Shown: positions 44,013 to 55,790 of the stretch, one piece after another
Numbering within the stretch: position 1 is the first letter of the stretch
Layout of the letters: each line of letters begins with the position of its first letter
Assembly (NCBI GenBank): GCA_035772735.1
Contig: JASDFA010000002.1
Location: forward strand, 37,902,501-37,966,500
DNA length: 64,000 bases
Source of the DNA: Datura wrightii
Taxonomy: Eukaryota > Streptophyta > Magnoliopsida > Solanales > Solanaceae
Reading direction: 5' to 3'
Translations under genes and position numbers: made by a program
The notes under the pieces: model-generated
The model's database searches: none
Seen by the model: only the letters and a program-made list of their open reading frames with translations
Told to the model about the DNA's origin: nothing

Positions 44013-45480
44013 TTCTCCTTGCTGACTTAGCAGATGGTGCTGTTATTTTTTAGAATGTGTCGGAATCTTCATTGGTGAGAGAGGTTAAGGCAAGGCATGA
44101 TTAGGATCCTCTCTTAGCAAAGTTTAAGGAAGTTGTCCGGAATCAGAAAGTTGAGTTTTTCTCCCAAGGGGTAGATGGTGTACTCTGGTATCAAGGCCGA
44201 TTATGTGTTCCAACTGTGGATGACTTAAAAAGTGGATGTTGAAAGAGGCTTATATATTATGGTATTCTATCCATCCACGTGCCTCCAAGATGTATTGTGA
44301 TCTACAGGAAGTCTATTGGTGGAATGGCATGAAGAAGGACACTGTAGAGTTTGTGGCTAACTATCCAAATTCTCAAACAGATGAAGGTTGAGCATTAGAG
44401 ACCGGTAGATATGCTTCAGGATATCAGTATTCCTACTTGGAATTAGGAGGAGATCAACATGGACTTCATTACAGGGTTGCCTCATACATGCTGACAACAT
44501 GATTCTATATAGGTGATAGTAGACAGATAACTAAGACAACACATTTCTTGCCATTTGAGACAACATATTTAGCCAAGGACTATGCTAGACTTTACATTCG
44601 GGAGTTATTTAGGTTGCATGGAGTTCCATTGTCTATCATCTCACATAGGGGTACACAGTTTACCTCTCAGTTTTGGAGATCAATTCAAAAGGGCCTTGGT
44701 ACTCAAGTGAAGCTTAGCTATGCTTTTCACCAACAGACAGATGGTCAGGACGAGTGGACCATTCAGACTCTTGAGGATATATTGAGAGCGTGCGTGATTG
44801 TTTTTCAAGGTAGTTGGGATGATCACTTGCCACTCATTGAGTTTGCCTACAATAAAAGCTACCACTCCAACATTCAGATGATTCCATTTGAGGCTCATTA
44901 TGAGTGGAGATATAGATCACCTATTGGATGATTTGGGTGGGTGAGTCTATGTTGATAGGGCCATATTCAATTCATGAGGCTCATTAGGGAAAGGCTGAAA
45001 ATAGCTTAGAGTCATCAAAATCATATGCAGATGTTAGGAGAAGAGAGCTTGAGTTTGAGGTTGATGATTGGGTGTTTCTAAAGGTTTCTACCATGAAGGA
45101 AGTTATGAGATTCAATAAGAAAGGGAAGCTTAGTCCCCGATATATTGGTCCTTATAGAATTCTAAGACGTGTCGGTAAATTGGCTTATGAGTTAGAGCTA
45201 CCAACAGAGTTAACTTTGGTGTATCAAGTTTTCCAAGTGTTCGTGCTGAAGAAGTGCATCGGTGATCCATCTTTAGTCATTCTGGTTGAGAGCATTGTTG
45301 TGAAGGATAACCTCACCTCTGAGGAGGTTCTGGTTGAGATCCTTGATCGTCAGGTGTGTAAGTTGAGAAACAAGGAGGTAGCTTCAGTGAAGGTTCTGTG
45401 GAGAAATCAACTAGTCGAGAGAGCTACGTAGGAAGCTGAAGCAGATATGATGGCTTGATACCTGCATCTTTTCCCTTCCA
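44013..45480 (+). pseudogene. pol: pol: integrase and chromodomain-like end (E3')
   Basis: Begins inside the RNase H-integrase linker (VSESSLVREVKA). INMDFITGLP keeps the first catalytic aspartate; IISHRGTQF has histidine for the second; GQDEWTIQTLEDIL keeps the glutamate. C-terminus: LSPRYIGPYRIL, YELELP, FQVFVLKKC, then EILDRQVCKLRNKEVASVKVLW and RNQLVERAT, the chromodomain-type motif, better kept than in E4. Numerous stops at 44100-44540. Confidence 0.85.
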
Positions 45481-45728
45481 GCTTAGTTCTAGCATGAGGT
45501 ACAAGTTTCATCCCTTATTACTCTATTCAGTTTCATGTCAAGTTCATGTCTCTCAGTTCCTTCAGTCATAACATGCATGTATATTTCATGAATTCTTTTA
45601 TTCACGAATCTCAGTTCAGAGTCGATCACTCCATCAAATTTTCAGTCTATAGCCGATTAGTTTTGTGATTGTAGTTCATTCACTATTCTTTCAGCTTAGT
45701 TATCCTACATTCGAGGATGAACATTTCC

Positions 45729-45740
45729 AATGGGAGACAA
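45729..45740 (+). other. Polypurine tract (E3')
   Basis: AATGGGAGACAA before TGTAATACCC, preceded by CGAGGATGAACATT, like E4. Confidence 0.7.
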
Positions 45741-48526
45741 TGTAATACCCTGAAAAGTCCCTAAGATCAGATCTGAGATATTGAATAGATATCCAGCAGG
45801 AAAATGGCACCAGGACATTGGATGAATGCAAGGACGGGTCTTCCTATGAAACCATGAGCCATTGGTTTGCTCTGTAGTATTGAACTTCTGAAAAATATCA
45901 AAATCTACCCAGAACCAACGAGTGGATTGTATGACCGGTTGTTTGATTGTACGGGCCACTTGTTATAGTCATTGAAGTAGGTTCAGAGGATGATTAGCAG
46001 CAATTATGGGAACCAATGAAACGTACAAGGGCCTGTTGTTTGAAATCACGCCCATTTTGTTAGTTGTTGGTTCTGCCAGTTTCAACTAAAGTTTTGTAGT
46101 TCAGGGGTATTTTAGTGAAATCCTATGTTTTTAATTTGATTTGTTCTGGGTTTACAACACTTTTGATGCTTAAAACTGAGGAAATATGCATAGTCTTAGG
46201 TGTGTTTATACAAATATGATGCACTTTTGTTGTTTTTTTGAAATGCCCCAGAAGCCCTAAGATCAGACTCGGAAGTTGAAATAGAGAAAATAGGATTTTT
46301 TTCACTAGGTCACAAAATAAGTAATCCTGTGACCCTTCAGGATGACCTCAAGTTATTAAGTGACTTGTGGTAAGGAGTCTTGACTTGTCTGGAAATTTTG
46401 AAGTTGGGGTGACCACGGATCGTGGTCAGCCCCATGAGCCGTTACGTCACCCATGGTCAAGGGCAGTTGAAGGATGAAGAAAAGGCCGACATTGTACCTC
46501 ATGACTAAACACCACGAGTCATAGTCAATGCCACGATTTGTTAGGTGAGACGTGGTCAGCAGTTGGTTAAGGAGTAAATGTCTTTGAGAAGCAAAGGTAA
46601 TGAGACGCAACCATAAGTCGTGGTCACCAGCAACGAATCGTAAGGTCCCTCATGGGGACCCTTTGAGGAAACATGCCCAGTGTACTTGATGGAAGGAGAC
46701 CACGAGTTATGGTCAGAGGTGACGACTCATCTAATCCCTCGTTGAGACTGGCTGTCCATTTTTCCCTGCAAGTTTATAAGGGATTTTCCATAATTCCTAT
46801 GATCCTAAGGCCTAAACAATGTCGTTTTTAGCTATCAATAGAGTGTTTTAAGAGGGGTAAATTCATTCTGAGCTATTCGTATTCATGCATGGAAGCTTAG
46901 GAGTCTAGAGAGGTGATCAACCTTAATTTCTTCCAAGTTCTTCTCAATTCTTCCTTGGGTAATCAGAGAAGTTGTAGAATTAGATTCTCTAAGGTATGTG
47001 GCGTTATGAATGGGTGAATTTGTTCACACCCATGCCCAATCCCTCTCTAATTCATGAAAATCTAATCTTGATCCTATAGGGTTTTAACCCAATGCATGAA
47101 TTACCTAAGTTTCTACCATGGGCAAGATCTTAGCATGCTTCCATTGTTGAGTTATGATTCATGGGCAAGTTCTACAGTGTTCCAATTATAAATCATGTTT
47201 TCAAGTTTTATAAATTATGATGCCCATCCATGAAAGTTCATGAAATTGAGATCTATGATGTATGTTCAAGTATGATGAGAAATTTACGATGAAAAGCATG
47301 TTTTAAAGTTACCCATGTCTATGATCATGTTTTCAAGTGAATCAAGTATTTTCAAGCATGTTTAAGTATTGGTCAAGCCCATATGTTCAAGTATGATATA
47401 TGATTTCATGTCAATTAGCTTACCACATGGTTTTGGAGTCTAGGCTCCCAATTATGTTCAGCTTGTGGTATGGTTTGAGCCAAGGCTCCTCATGTATGAT
47501 TTCAGATTTTATATGTACATGATTATTCAGCTTTGTCACTAGATGATGGTCCGTTTCATAGAAAAATGATAGAGAGCATATGCATGTTTTTGGGAGTAGT
47601 GTCTAGCACCGAGTAGGCTAAGGGTCGGTCAACCCTATGCCTCAAAACTATGAGCCAATGCAGGTATGATCAGATTATTTGGGACCTCCTTTGGAGCTTT
47701 CCCCTACCCCAAGGGGCCTTCCACTCTATATCGATATCATGGTAGTGTCCTTAGCCTTGGCAAAGCGTTGGATGGCTTTGCCCACTTGAGTGTAATAGTC
47801 GGGACCACGTAAGCTATAACATGCTAATGTCCGTCATAAGACGAGTTTCCCATTATTCCTCATGATTTCAGTTATGCATGTTTATCATTTATGATACGCA
47901 TATGTTCTAAAGCAGGTTTGACCCGATGTTCAGTTTTACTTGTGATTATCAGATTTCAGCTTTGGGTCATTTGATTCAGTTATGATGTTCATGTATGTTT
48001 AGATCATGATTTCAGAAAATATCATGCAAGCCCTACACTCAGATTCTTATCTTGATTATGTTTTATATTATACATGTTTTAATAATTTTACATACTTAAG
48101 CGGTTTTACTTACTTTGCATACTCGGTATATTCCACATACCGATGGCATAATCTATGTTGTATCATTTTATGATACAAGCTCTGATCTCCAAATTCAGCC
48201 CCGTCACTAGCCAATTCTGGAGTCAGCATCCAACTTATATTGGTGAATCTTCATCTATTGAGGGCCTCTATTAGTTCAGTTATGTTTATATATTTCCCAT
48301 CAACTCATCAGATGTAGAGGCTTTTCAGACATAGATTGCATTCAACTTCAGACTCGGGTAGTATGTTCAGATTTTATATTATGCTTAGACTTCCACTATG
48401 ATTATCATGTTGATCTTCCACTTTTATTGATTGAGTTAGATGTATGTTCATGCCATAGGTCGACCTGGAGTCTCTCGGTACTCCTTATCCCATGTCTCCA
48501 TTCGGTCCCATGTTCAGTTCGTGACA
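45741..48526 (+). repeat. Chromovirus LTR shared by E3' and E3 (2786 bp)
   Basis: TGTAATACCC...GTTCGTGACA. Related to the E4 LTR in its inner half. U3 contains palindromes such as GACCACG-GAT-CGTGGTC (46411-46427), and a TTTTAAGAGGGG box near 46845. Confidence 0.8.
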
Positions 48527-48530
48527 AATT

Positions 48531-48542
48531 TGGTTTTAGAGC
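48531..48542 (+). other. Primer-binding site of E3 (degenerate tRNA-iMet type)
   Basis: TGGTTTTAGAGC, four bases after the LTR end; two changes from TGGTATCAGAGC. Confidence 0.75.
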
Positions 48543-48734
48543 ATTAGGTTTCGAAGTATGCTAGGGTGTCTGAAAGCCGCGTTAAGTAGAGACTTTTTCA
48601 TGGGTGTGAAGTGTGCACACTTATGACGAAGAGTCTATGAGATGTTTAGGAAATGTTCCCTTCTTTCATCATCTATGTCGTGCGGTGAAATATCTCTTTT
48701 CTCTTCTTACTCATGTTGTACGTGCTTGCAGATC

Positions 48735-49156
48735 ATGCCTCCTCGCAGAGTGAATGGAAGGAGCAATGTCCACAAGAACGACAATAGGAATGGGCACCTA
48801 CAGGCCCTACCAGTTCATGAGGAGCATGCACCGGAGCTAGTTGCCCATAATGAATTCAGGGCAACCATTCAGATGGTAGCACAGTCCTTGACCACCCAAG
48901 TAAACCAGCAGGCGGTAGCGCATGTACCTTAGAACGAGAATGCGGCGACGGCAAGAATCAGAGATTTCTTGAGGATGAACCCTCCAGAGTTACTTGGGTC
49001 AAAGGTGGACGAGGATCCACATGAGTTTGTCGATGAGATTGTAAAGATCACCCAAGTCATAGGGGTGAATGGAGAGGAGTGTGCCGGCATAACCTCTTAT
49101 CAGCTGAAAGGAGTTGTGCATATCTGGTTCAGACAATGGAAGAATAGTAGGGCAGT
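48735..49156 (+). pseudogene. gag: gag of E3, N-terminal part
   Basis: MPPRRVNGRSNVHKNDNRNG starts at 48735. The capsid part RDFLRMNPPELLGSKVDEDP and HEFVDEIVKITQVIGV follows after one stop at 48930. E2 interrupts it at 49156; the continuation is at 61103. Confidence 0.85.
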
Positions 49157-50570
49157 TGTTCGGGCTTCTGTGGTGACTACACACAAGTGCACGTGGTAGA
49201 ACAAGTAGTAAAGTGGCTAAAGTAAAGCCAAGTATCGATCCCACAGGGACTAAGATATGGTAATAATTAACTTAAGTGTTAATGAACTATATCTTTAAGA
49301 ATGCATACAACCAAATAAATAATATTTTGAGTATTTGAGTTACTAATTTATAAGAATCTAAGGAAAAATTATAAAGTGAGTATGAACAACAGTAATGAGC
49401 AAGCCGAGATTAAAACGAACATGCAGGGAATTAATTTATCAATACAATTCAGTTAATCTTTCCTTTGGTTGCTAGTCAAGAATTATTGCCTATGGATTGG
49501 AACTTTCGACTCCTATCCAACTTAGGAATCATGAGTCTTAATCTACATTTCTGTGATAAACGAATTTCATGTTCTAGACATACATACCCGATTCTTTAAT
49601 TGACTGATAAGTCTTTCAGATATATTTCTATTCTGAATGTAAATCAATTCTCAATTTTCCAAACTAAGAAGAGATCATATCCTACCAATTCACATCTTTC
49701 CAATTTCTTTCCTTTTCAAAATCAAAATTGGATTTTTTAGATATACATTAACATTGGTCAAACATTAATGCAGTAAGAACAAGAATTGATAGAACAACCA
49801 TTGAAGAAAAGATGAAAACTAAAATGATTACAAATTACATTCCACTACAATTGTTCTTAACCTCAGCAAGAAGTGAATTTAGCCACTCATTTGTGGATTA
49901 AACATCATCAAATAAGTAGAATTTATACAAACAATTGAGATAAAAGAGAAAGAGATAGAGAAAAACCCTAGAATTTTCGTCCCCTCAACTGTATGTAACC
50001 CACGTTCTTGCTCAACCAAGTCAGAATGTTTAAAATAAAACCTAAGTATGCTATTTATACTATTGAGAATTTTTCCCGGAATAACAAGCAATGTGGCACG
50101 GAGTGTATCGCGGAGCACTCCCTTCGTGCCACAGAGGTATCGCGGACCTTCACTGGAAGTCGGACTCCCAGGCAATTTAACCTCAACGTGCCATGGCCTG
50201 CATCGCGGAGCCTAGCCAACGTGACACGGTGCTATCGCGCACCTTCACTGAAAATTTCCAAATTTATTTGCTCTGAGGCAGAGTGCCTCCGCGATGGCAA
50301 CGTGACACGGCTCCATCGCGGAGCCCTTGTTTTTTCTGATCTTCCATGTCCTTTTTCACTCCTTATTTCCAAGTCCATTTCAGATTTTACCAACATGTAT
50401 CTTAGCTTCCCAAAATCCCATTTTACCTACAAAACAACACTAATCATGTTGGTTAGTATAAATTCACATTTAACTACAAATCACATGAGAATGTACACAA
50501 TAATGATATACAAACAAGTCGAAATGAAGCATTTGAGTATCACTTGGGCAAGAAATTCTGCCCAAGATCA
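49157..50570 (-). repeat. E2 3' LTR
   Basis: TGTTCGGG...AAGATCA. TATA box 50051-50061. Hairpin arms weaker than in E1 (CACGGAG...CTTCGTG). Confidence 0.95.
50051..50061 (-). promoter_or_regulatory. LTR TATA box (E2, 3' LTR)
   Basis: AGTATAAATAG in element sense. Confidence 0.7.
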
Positions 50571-50587
50571 CTTACACCACACTTAAA
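50571..50587 (-). other. Polypurine tract (E2)
   Basis: TTTAAGTGTGGTGTAAG in element sense; one pyrimidine interrupts the G run. Confidence 0.7.
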
Positions 50588-52384
50588 CTCTTGTTCGTCC
50601 TCGAACAATATTCTCACATCTCATGCAATTGACACTCATGCATAGCTACTTTGACTCAACAATTCAAGCTACGGCTATACCGATTATTTAATATAGCAAA
50701 TCATCAAGAAAACATGCATAGTCTCATCAATACAATGAAGTACATCACATTAAGACCTCCTAAGCTCAAGAATCAATTCTCGATCTTGGCAAACTCTTGC
50801 AAATCATCTGATCAAGACATCCGGCATGAAATTAATCTCTCATCAAGCATGTGCCCTCACAAAACAAGAAAACTACCCCCTTTGCTATCATATGATTTCC
50901 AAAGCACTACATGTCGGGGCATATGAATACAATTTTGCTCTCTCTCCCAAGGAATTCACATGCATCATGTCATGAACCATAGGCTTGCCTCTAGTGTATT
51001 ACTCCACTAATATAAGGACGAGTGATGTAAGATCATGTAGGACTTAATGGGTTGTAATGTAAGCTAAGGAACTAGCAAATACTGGGCTAACCAATAATAG
51101 CAACTAGCTTCCTTAAGCGCTTTTCAATACATCCCACCATCATTACGGTCATTTTTTCTTCATTCATCCTCCCATTCTTGAAGAATTTTTTTCTTTGTAC
51201 TTGTTTCAATTTCTTTAAGCACACTCGACTTACTAGAAAAGATTAGTTATACATCTTTAGCTTATTTAATTTCAGCAAGTGCACCTTTGACCTTTTCTTT
51301 AACTTTCACCACTTCCGCTTTTCTTTCCTTTTCACAATTCTCCCTCCTTTACTCTGTGGGAAAATTATTTTTCTTGAGCGCTTAAGAGTTTTGGATCAAA
51401 TTCATAGCTAATGGAAAGAAGTGATTAAGCTCGGTTTGTACCTCTTCAAAGAAAGAAAAAAAAAATAGGCTAAAGGCTCAATGGGGCTAACTAGGATGTA
51501 CATTCAAGGTAGGTATGATAATGGAGAAACTTTCAGTTTAATCAAAGAAACGCCTACATCCTTTCCTATAATACACATCCTTCATTTCATTTTGTACACA
51601 CACCAGGCAAGTTCTAGACACTTCACAGTAGCATGGAATAATCGAACCCTCACTTCACACTCAATGCACATGCTCAACTCAAGACATATTCATAGACTCT
51701 ACAATCAACTAATTACAAGAATTCACTATTAAGCCTCGATCACACCGAATCGAACTCTATGGCCTAGGTATCTCAACATGTTTACACATTTGCATGCTTT
51801 CATACAAAGAACCTTTGCAACTTAATATCATGTACAACACGTAGCAAGAATTCTGAACCATGAAGTAGCGACACGTTTAGGACACAAACAAAAGAAAGAA
51901 CGAAAGAAAAAAAACTACTCCTATCGACTACATTTCCCTTAAGACGGTCGTCATCCATCCATCATAGGTAACGGTCACTATCTACGACTTCGGTTCAATG
52001 GGACTATTCTCGGTAAAAGCACTGAAAACAAAGGCTGAGAAACCCAACATAAAAGAAATTTAACAAAAAATTTTAAAAAAATTTAAAAATTTCAATAATT
52101 TCGATAGAAAATAAAAATATTTACACAACAACCATTCAACAACAGCTCAACACAACACAAAATAGCTTAACATTCATTACAATACCAACTTAATTACAGA
52201 CACTCCACACAAAGTCACAGGGTCACATTTTTCACAGGCACAACAACACAACACATAAACATAAACAAAAACAACAACGAAACAACTGGAACCTAACTAC
52301 TCCCACCCCACACTTAAACCGAACACTGTCCTCAGTTTTCACAAAATTCAACATATCACAAAGGTGGGTGGTGAAACTCCCTGA
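50588..52384 (-). other. 3' non-coding region of E2
   Basis: No gene. Carries GTCTAGAACTTGCC (51606-51619) and the TTCCC/GGGAA stem with one mismatch (51934-51971), both in element sense. Confidence 0.65.
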
Positions 52385-53604
52385 TCAATCGAAGTATTCA
52401 ACTTCTTCATTAGGTGTCGTTTCCTCGTCTCCCATATCAGAATCTCCCCCGCTATCCTCATCTGACTCAACATCTGAGTCCTCTCGTCGTGTCTCCTCAT
52501 CGGTAAACCGTCATCATCTACAGGCTCCAAAAATATGAGCCCCACTCTGCATAGAGCTCAGGCATTCTCGCCGAATGGGTAATCCAGCTCGAGATGCCAT
52601 AGATCATCCTCCGTTGCAGGCCTCCCGCCAATGCTCAGCTGTAACATCTGCATCCTGTACATGTGGGTCATATACTGATCATCCCGAGCATGTCGCTTGG
52701 CTAGTGTGAGCACCGGCCCATGAGTAGTGTCAGGTGCCTTGGTTTTGGTGACATCCAAGGCACGCCTGTCAATCTGTGGGATGTAATCCAGGTCCTCCTC
52801 CTTGATATCATGTCCCCTCAGGATCGTGGTAAGCAAACCATCGAACCCGTATCTGTTCCCCTGATGCAGTCGGGCTCTCTTCATGGCGGAGATGATCACC
52901 ACCCCAACATTTATTTCAAGACCCTTCATCAGGGCATACACCAAGCAGACTTAGTCACAGGTGACATCTGTCATGTCCACCCCCGGGATCAAGCATGAGC
53001 ATACAATTTTAAGCCAGATCCTGGCTTCCCTTTTCATCTGCGAGTAGGGCAGTGTCTGATGGTAGCCCCTCTCCCTGTGCTTGCTCCGCCTTGCTGTCGA
53101 ACGGGCTCCACATAGAGTGTGTCTGATGTTCGCATAAGGTGGAGTGATGTTCAGCTGCCGAAGGACATGGGCGTCTGTGTCTTGCGCCCCCAAGATGGCA
53201 TTTAGGTGATGGGGCTCAAAAGTGACAACCTGCCCCCTGATCTTGACAGTGTGACTGCGGAGGGTCGGGTTCTAGTTGGCATAGAATTCTCGAATGAAAT
53301 GGAGATTGCACTTCCTGGGCTCTTCGAAGATGAAGTTTAGGCCAGCGGTGTCAATACGGTGTACGATCCGCGGGAATTCCTACGCCAGCGGCTCCCTTGA
53401 TATATGCTCTTCCAGGAAGTATTTGGTTTCTTTATGTTTTGCATACCATTTCTTCCCTTCGTCAGTCACCCATCGGGTTCCATATTGTCAGTGTTGGCCT
53501 CTCGGAACCGCTGGTGCTGTTGGAACTATTGTTCCCAATCTTATTCTTTTTCTGCCGACGCCCGATGTGGATGCGCCCTTTCCCATGTCTTGCCTGCCTG
53601 ACAT
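52385..53604 (-). pseudogene. ORF2 of E2 (putative plant transposon protein family)
   Basis: Start MSGRQDMGKGAST at 53604, five bases after the acceptor. About 400 codons with the same order as E1: YGTRWVTDEGKKWY, FPRIVHRI, EFYAN then NPTLRSHTVKIRG, ITPPYANIRHT, RGYHQTLPYSQMKREARIW, CSCLIPGVDMTD, YALMKGLEINVGVVI, DYIPQIDRRALDVTK, and an acidic tail. Stops at about five places and a frameshift in the tail near 52510. Function unknown. Confidence 0.8.
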
Positions 53605-53609
53605 TGTTC

Positions 53610-54249
53610 CTGTACAATCGAACATACAATCCCAATGTTATTCAAGTCACAATTAGCTTCAACTAAGGTTGGGTTTAACTAGGTCACCCCACACTTAAAC
53701 TTTAGCCACAATCAAAACAATTTCGACAAGACATTCATGATTTTTCTCATTCTTAACATTCAACCGGCTTAGTGTATTCATATAAATCGATAGAACAATT
53801 ACTATGTACTACTCAGACTTCATACGATGAATAAAATTATCGCCAACAATTCATTTCCACCATCATAGCACTTAGCCAAATTTTTGTTCTCAACACCCTA
53901 TGCAATTCACCAATTTCATTCTCCCGAAAACCCCTTGTCTACGTAGCATATTCAACATTAATCACAACATAATTCAATTCACCCAACATGCACAACCCAA
54001 TTTTGTTCAACATTTCAAACAATTTTAGTCTTCTTCATATTCAAATTCCAACCCTAGCTAACAATTTCGCAAAAATTCAATAACACATGCATTCATCGAG
54101 TTTATATAATCACAACAATACTATGAACATCGATCAATCATAACTTAATTGAATTCAAGCTTAATTTCCACTTAGGGCAAGTTTCAATCACTACACATGT
54201 TCAAGAATCAGAAATTCAAGCAAAAATGAGGTAAAGTTCAAGAACATAC
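53610..54249 (-). other. Predicted 640-bp intron before ORF2 (E2)
   Basis: Minus-strand donor ATTAAAG/GTATGTTCTTG at 54249 and acceptor TTCGATTGTACAG/GAACAATG at 53610. AT-rich, no coding signal. Confidence 0.65.
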
Positions 54250-54370
54250 CTTTAATTCGATGAAATCGAAGAAAACTTGTGCCTAGGTCCGTGTCACGTT
54301 GGGGGAGAAGGGAGGGGTTTTGGTCGGGGAGGAAATGAAAAATAAGGAAGAAATGGGGGAAAATTGGGGT

Positions 54371-54380
54371 TTTAAAAGTG
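54371..54380 (-). promoter_or_regulatory. Internal TATA-like box for ORF2 (E2)
   Basis: Element sense ACTTTTAAAACCCC, about 125 bases before the donor site and followed by a CT-rich leader without ATG. A decayed hairpin block lies upstream at 54391-54482. Confidence 0.45.
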
Positions 54381-54595
54381 TTTTTCGCATGGGTTACCCG
54401 GCGATCCGGTGTGACCCGATGCGAAAAGACACTCAACGTATCACGGAGGGTAACGCGGAGCACCCCCTCTGGGACACGGAGCCATCACACCCATGTTCTG
54501 GAATTTTTAAAAAATTGCATTTTTGCCCTCCGTTCCACCTGAAAATCATTTCACCACAATAAATTGGTTAGAATTCATAGGTTTCAATGAAACAA

Positions 54596-54655
54596 TAATT
54601 TTTTTACTTTTTTATTTTTTTTATTTTTTTTCTTTTTATTTTTTTCTCAAATATT
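54596..54655. repeat. Low-complexity T-rich tract
   Basis: Runs of T broken by A and C on the plus strand; no other content. Confidence 0.7.
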
Positions 54656-54679
54656 TCTACTCATCTATTACAACACTTT

Positions 54680-54727
54680 CACGGGTTTCCTCCCGTGTAG
54701 CACCTGGTTTACCGTCACGGCACGATG
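54680..54727 (-). promoter_or_regulatory. Two-stem-loop module after pol (E2)
   Basis: Element sense: CATC-GTGCCGT-GACG (one mismatch), 15 nt, CACGGG-AGGAAA-CCCGTG. Starts 10 bases after the TGA that ends pol. Confidence 0.6.
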
Positions 54728-54737
54728 TCATTCACAT

Positions 54738-55790
54738 TCAATCATCCTCTAGATTGATGGACGTCTTCTCTCGAAAACGTCCTCACCCCAATAATGCTTA
54801 CACCGCTGCCCATTTACAAGAACGTGGAACTTCTATCTTCTTGCCACAACTCCACTGCCCCGTGCGAGGTCATTCTTACCACCTCAAACGACCCTGACCA
54901 TTTGGACCGCATTTTTCCTAGTAAAAGCCTCAATCTTGAATTGAATAGCAATACTTTCTACCCCAGCTCAAAGATCCGATGCACCATATGCTTATTGTGC
55001 CACCTCTTTGTTTTCTCTTTGTAGCACTTGGCACTTTCATAAGCATGTCAATGAAACTCATCAAGTTCGCTGAGTTGCATCAGCCTCTTCTTACCAGCTA
55101 GCTCTAGATCCATGTTCAATTTCCTCACGGCCCAGAAAGCTCGGTGTTCTAGCTCCACAGGTAGATGACACGCCTTTCCATCAACCAATCTTTACGGAGA
55201 AGTCCCAATTGGTGTCTTGTATGCAGTTCTATAAGCCCACAACGCATCGTCGAGTTTGCTTGACCAATCACTACGTTGTGCATTCACTGTCTTCTGTAGA
55301 ATCTACTTTACTTCTCTGTTCGACACCTCCACTTGCCCACTAGTTTGGGGATGATATGTTATTGCTACCTTATGGCGCACCCCAAACTTAGCTAGCAAAT
55401 TCTTGAAACTTGCATTTACAAAATGAGCCCCTACATCACTGATAATGGCTCGGGGTGTCCCGAACCTGGTGAAAATGTGCTTTTTCACAAATTTTGTTAC
55501 CACCTTGTTGTCATTCCTGGGGCAAGTTGTTGCTTCAACCCACTTTGATACATAATCAACGGCCACCAAGATGTAACAATTACAAAATGATGGTGGGAAC
55601 GGGCCCATGAAATCCATACCCCATACATCAAAGATCTCCAATTCTAATATCTACTGCAGCGGCATTTCTTGCCTTCTACCAATTTTGCCTGTTCTTTGAC
55701 ATCTATCACACATTTTTATGTATGCCATAGAGTCTCTAAACAGTGTAGGCCAAAAGAAACCTGATTGTAGCACCTTTTACGCTGTCCGCT
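54738..55790 (-). pseudogene. pol: pol: integrase (E2)
   Basis: Zinc-binding part has HSSLYGGHHGG and MCDRCQRTGKI. Core (55303-55641): GMDFMGPFPPSF (D), IISDVGAHF (D), SGQVEVSNREVK (E), so all three catalytic acids are present. Downstream in broken frame: DDALWAYRTAYKTPIG, KACHLPVELEHRAFWA, then the tail ending in TGA at 54738-54740. Several stops. This is the part missing from E1 and E5. Confidence 0.85.

Larger units (their letters stand above)
44013..48526 (+). mobile_element. E3': 3' end of a chromovirus with its LTR
   Basis: Integrase and chromodomain-like end, polypurine tract and an LTR (45741-48526). The right side of this LTR is followed by a primer site and gag, so the same LTR also serves E3. 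The 5' part of E3' is missing because E5 begins at 44012. Confidence 0.8.
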
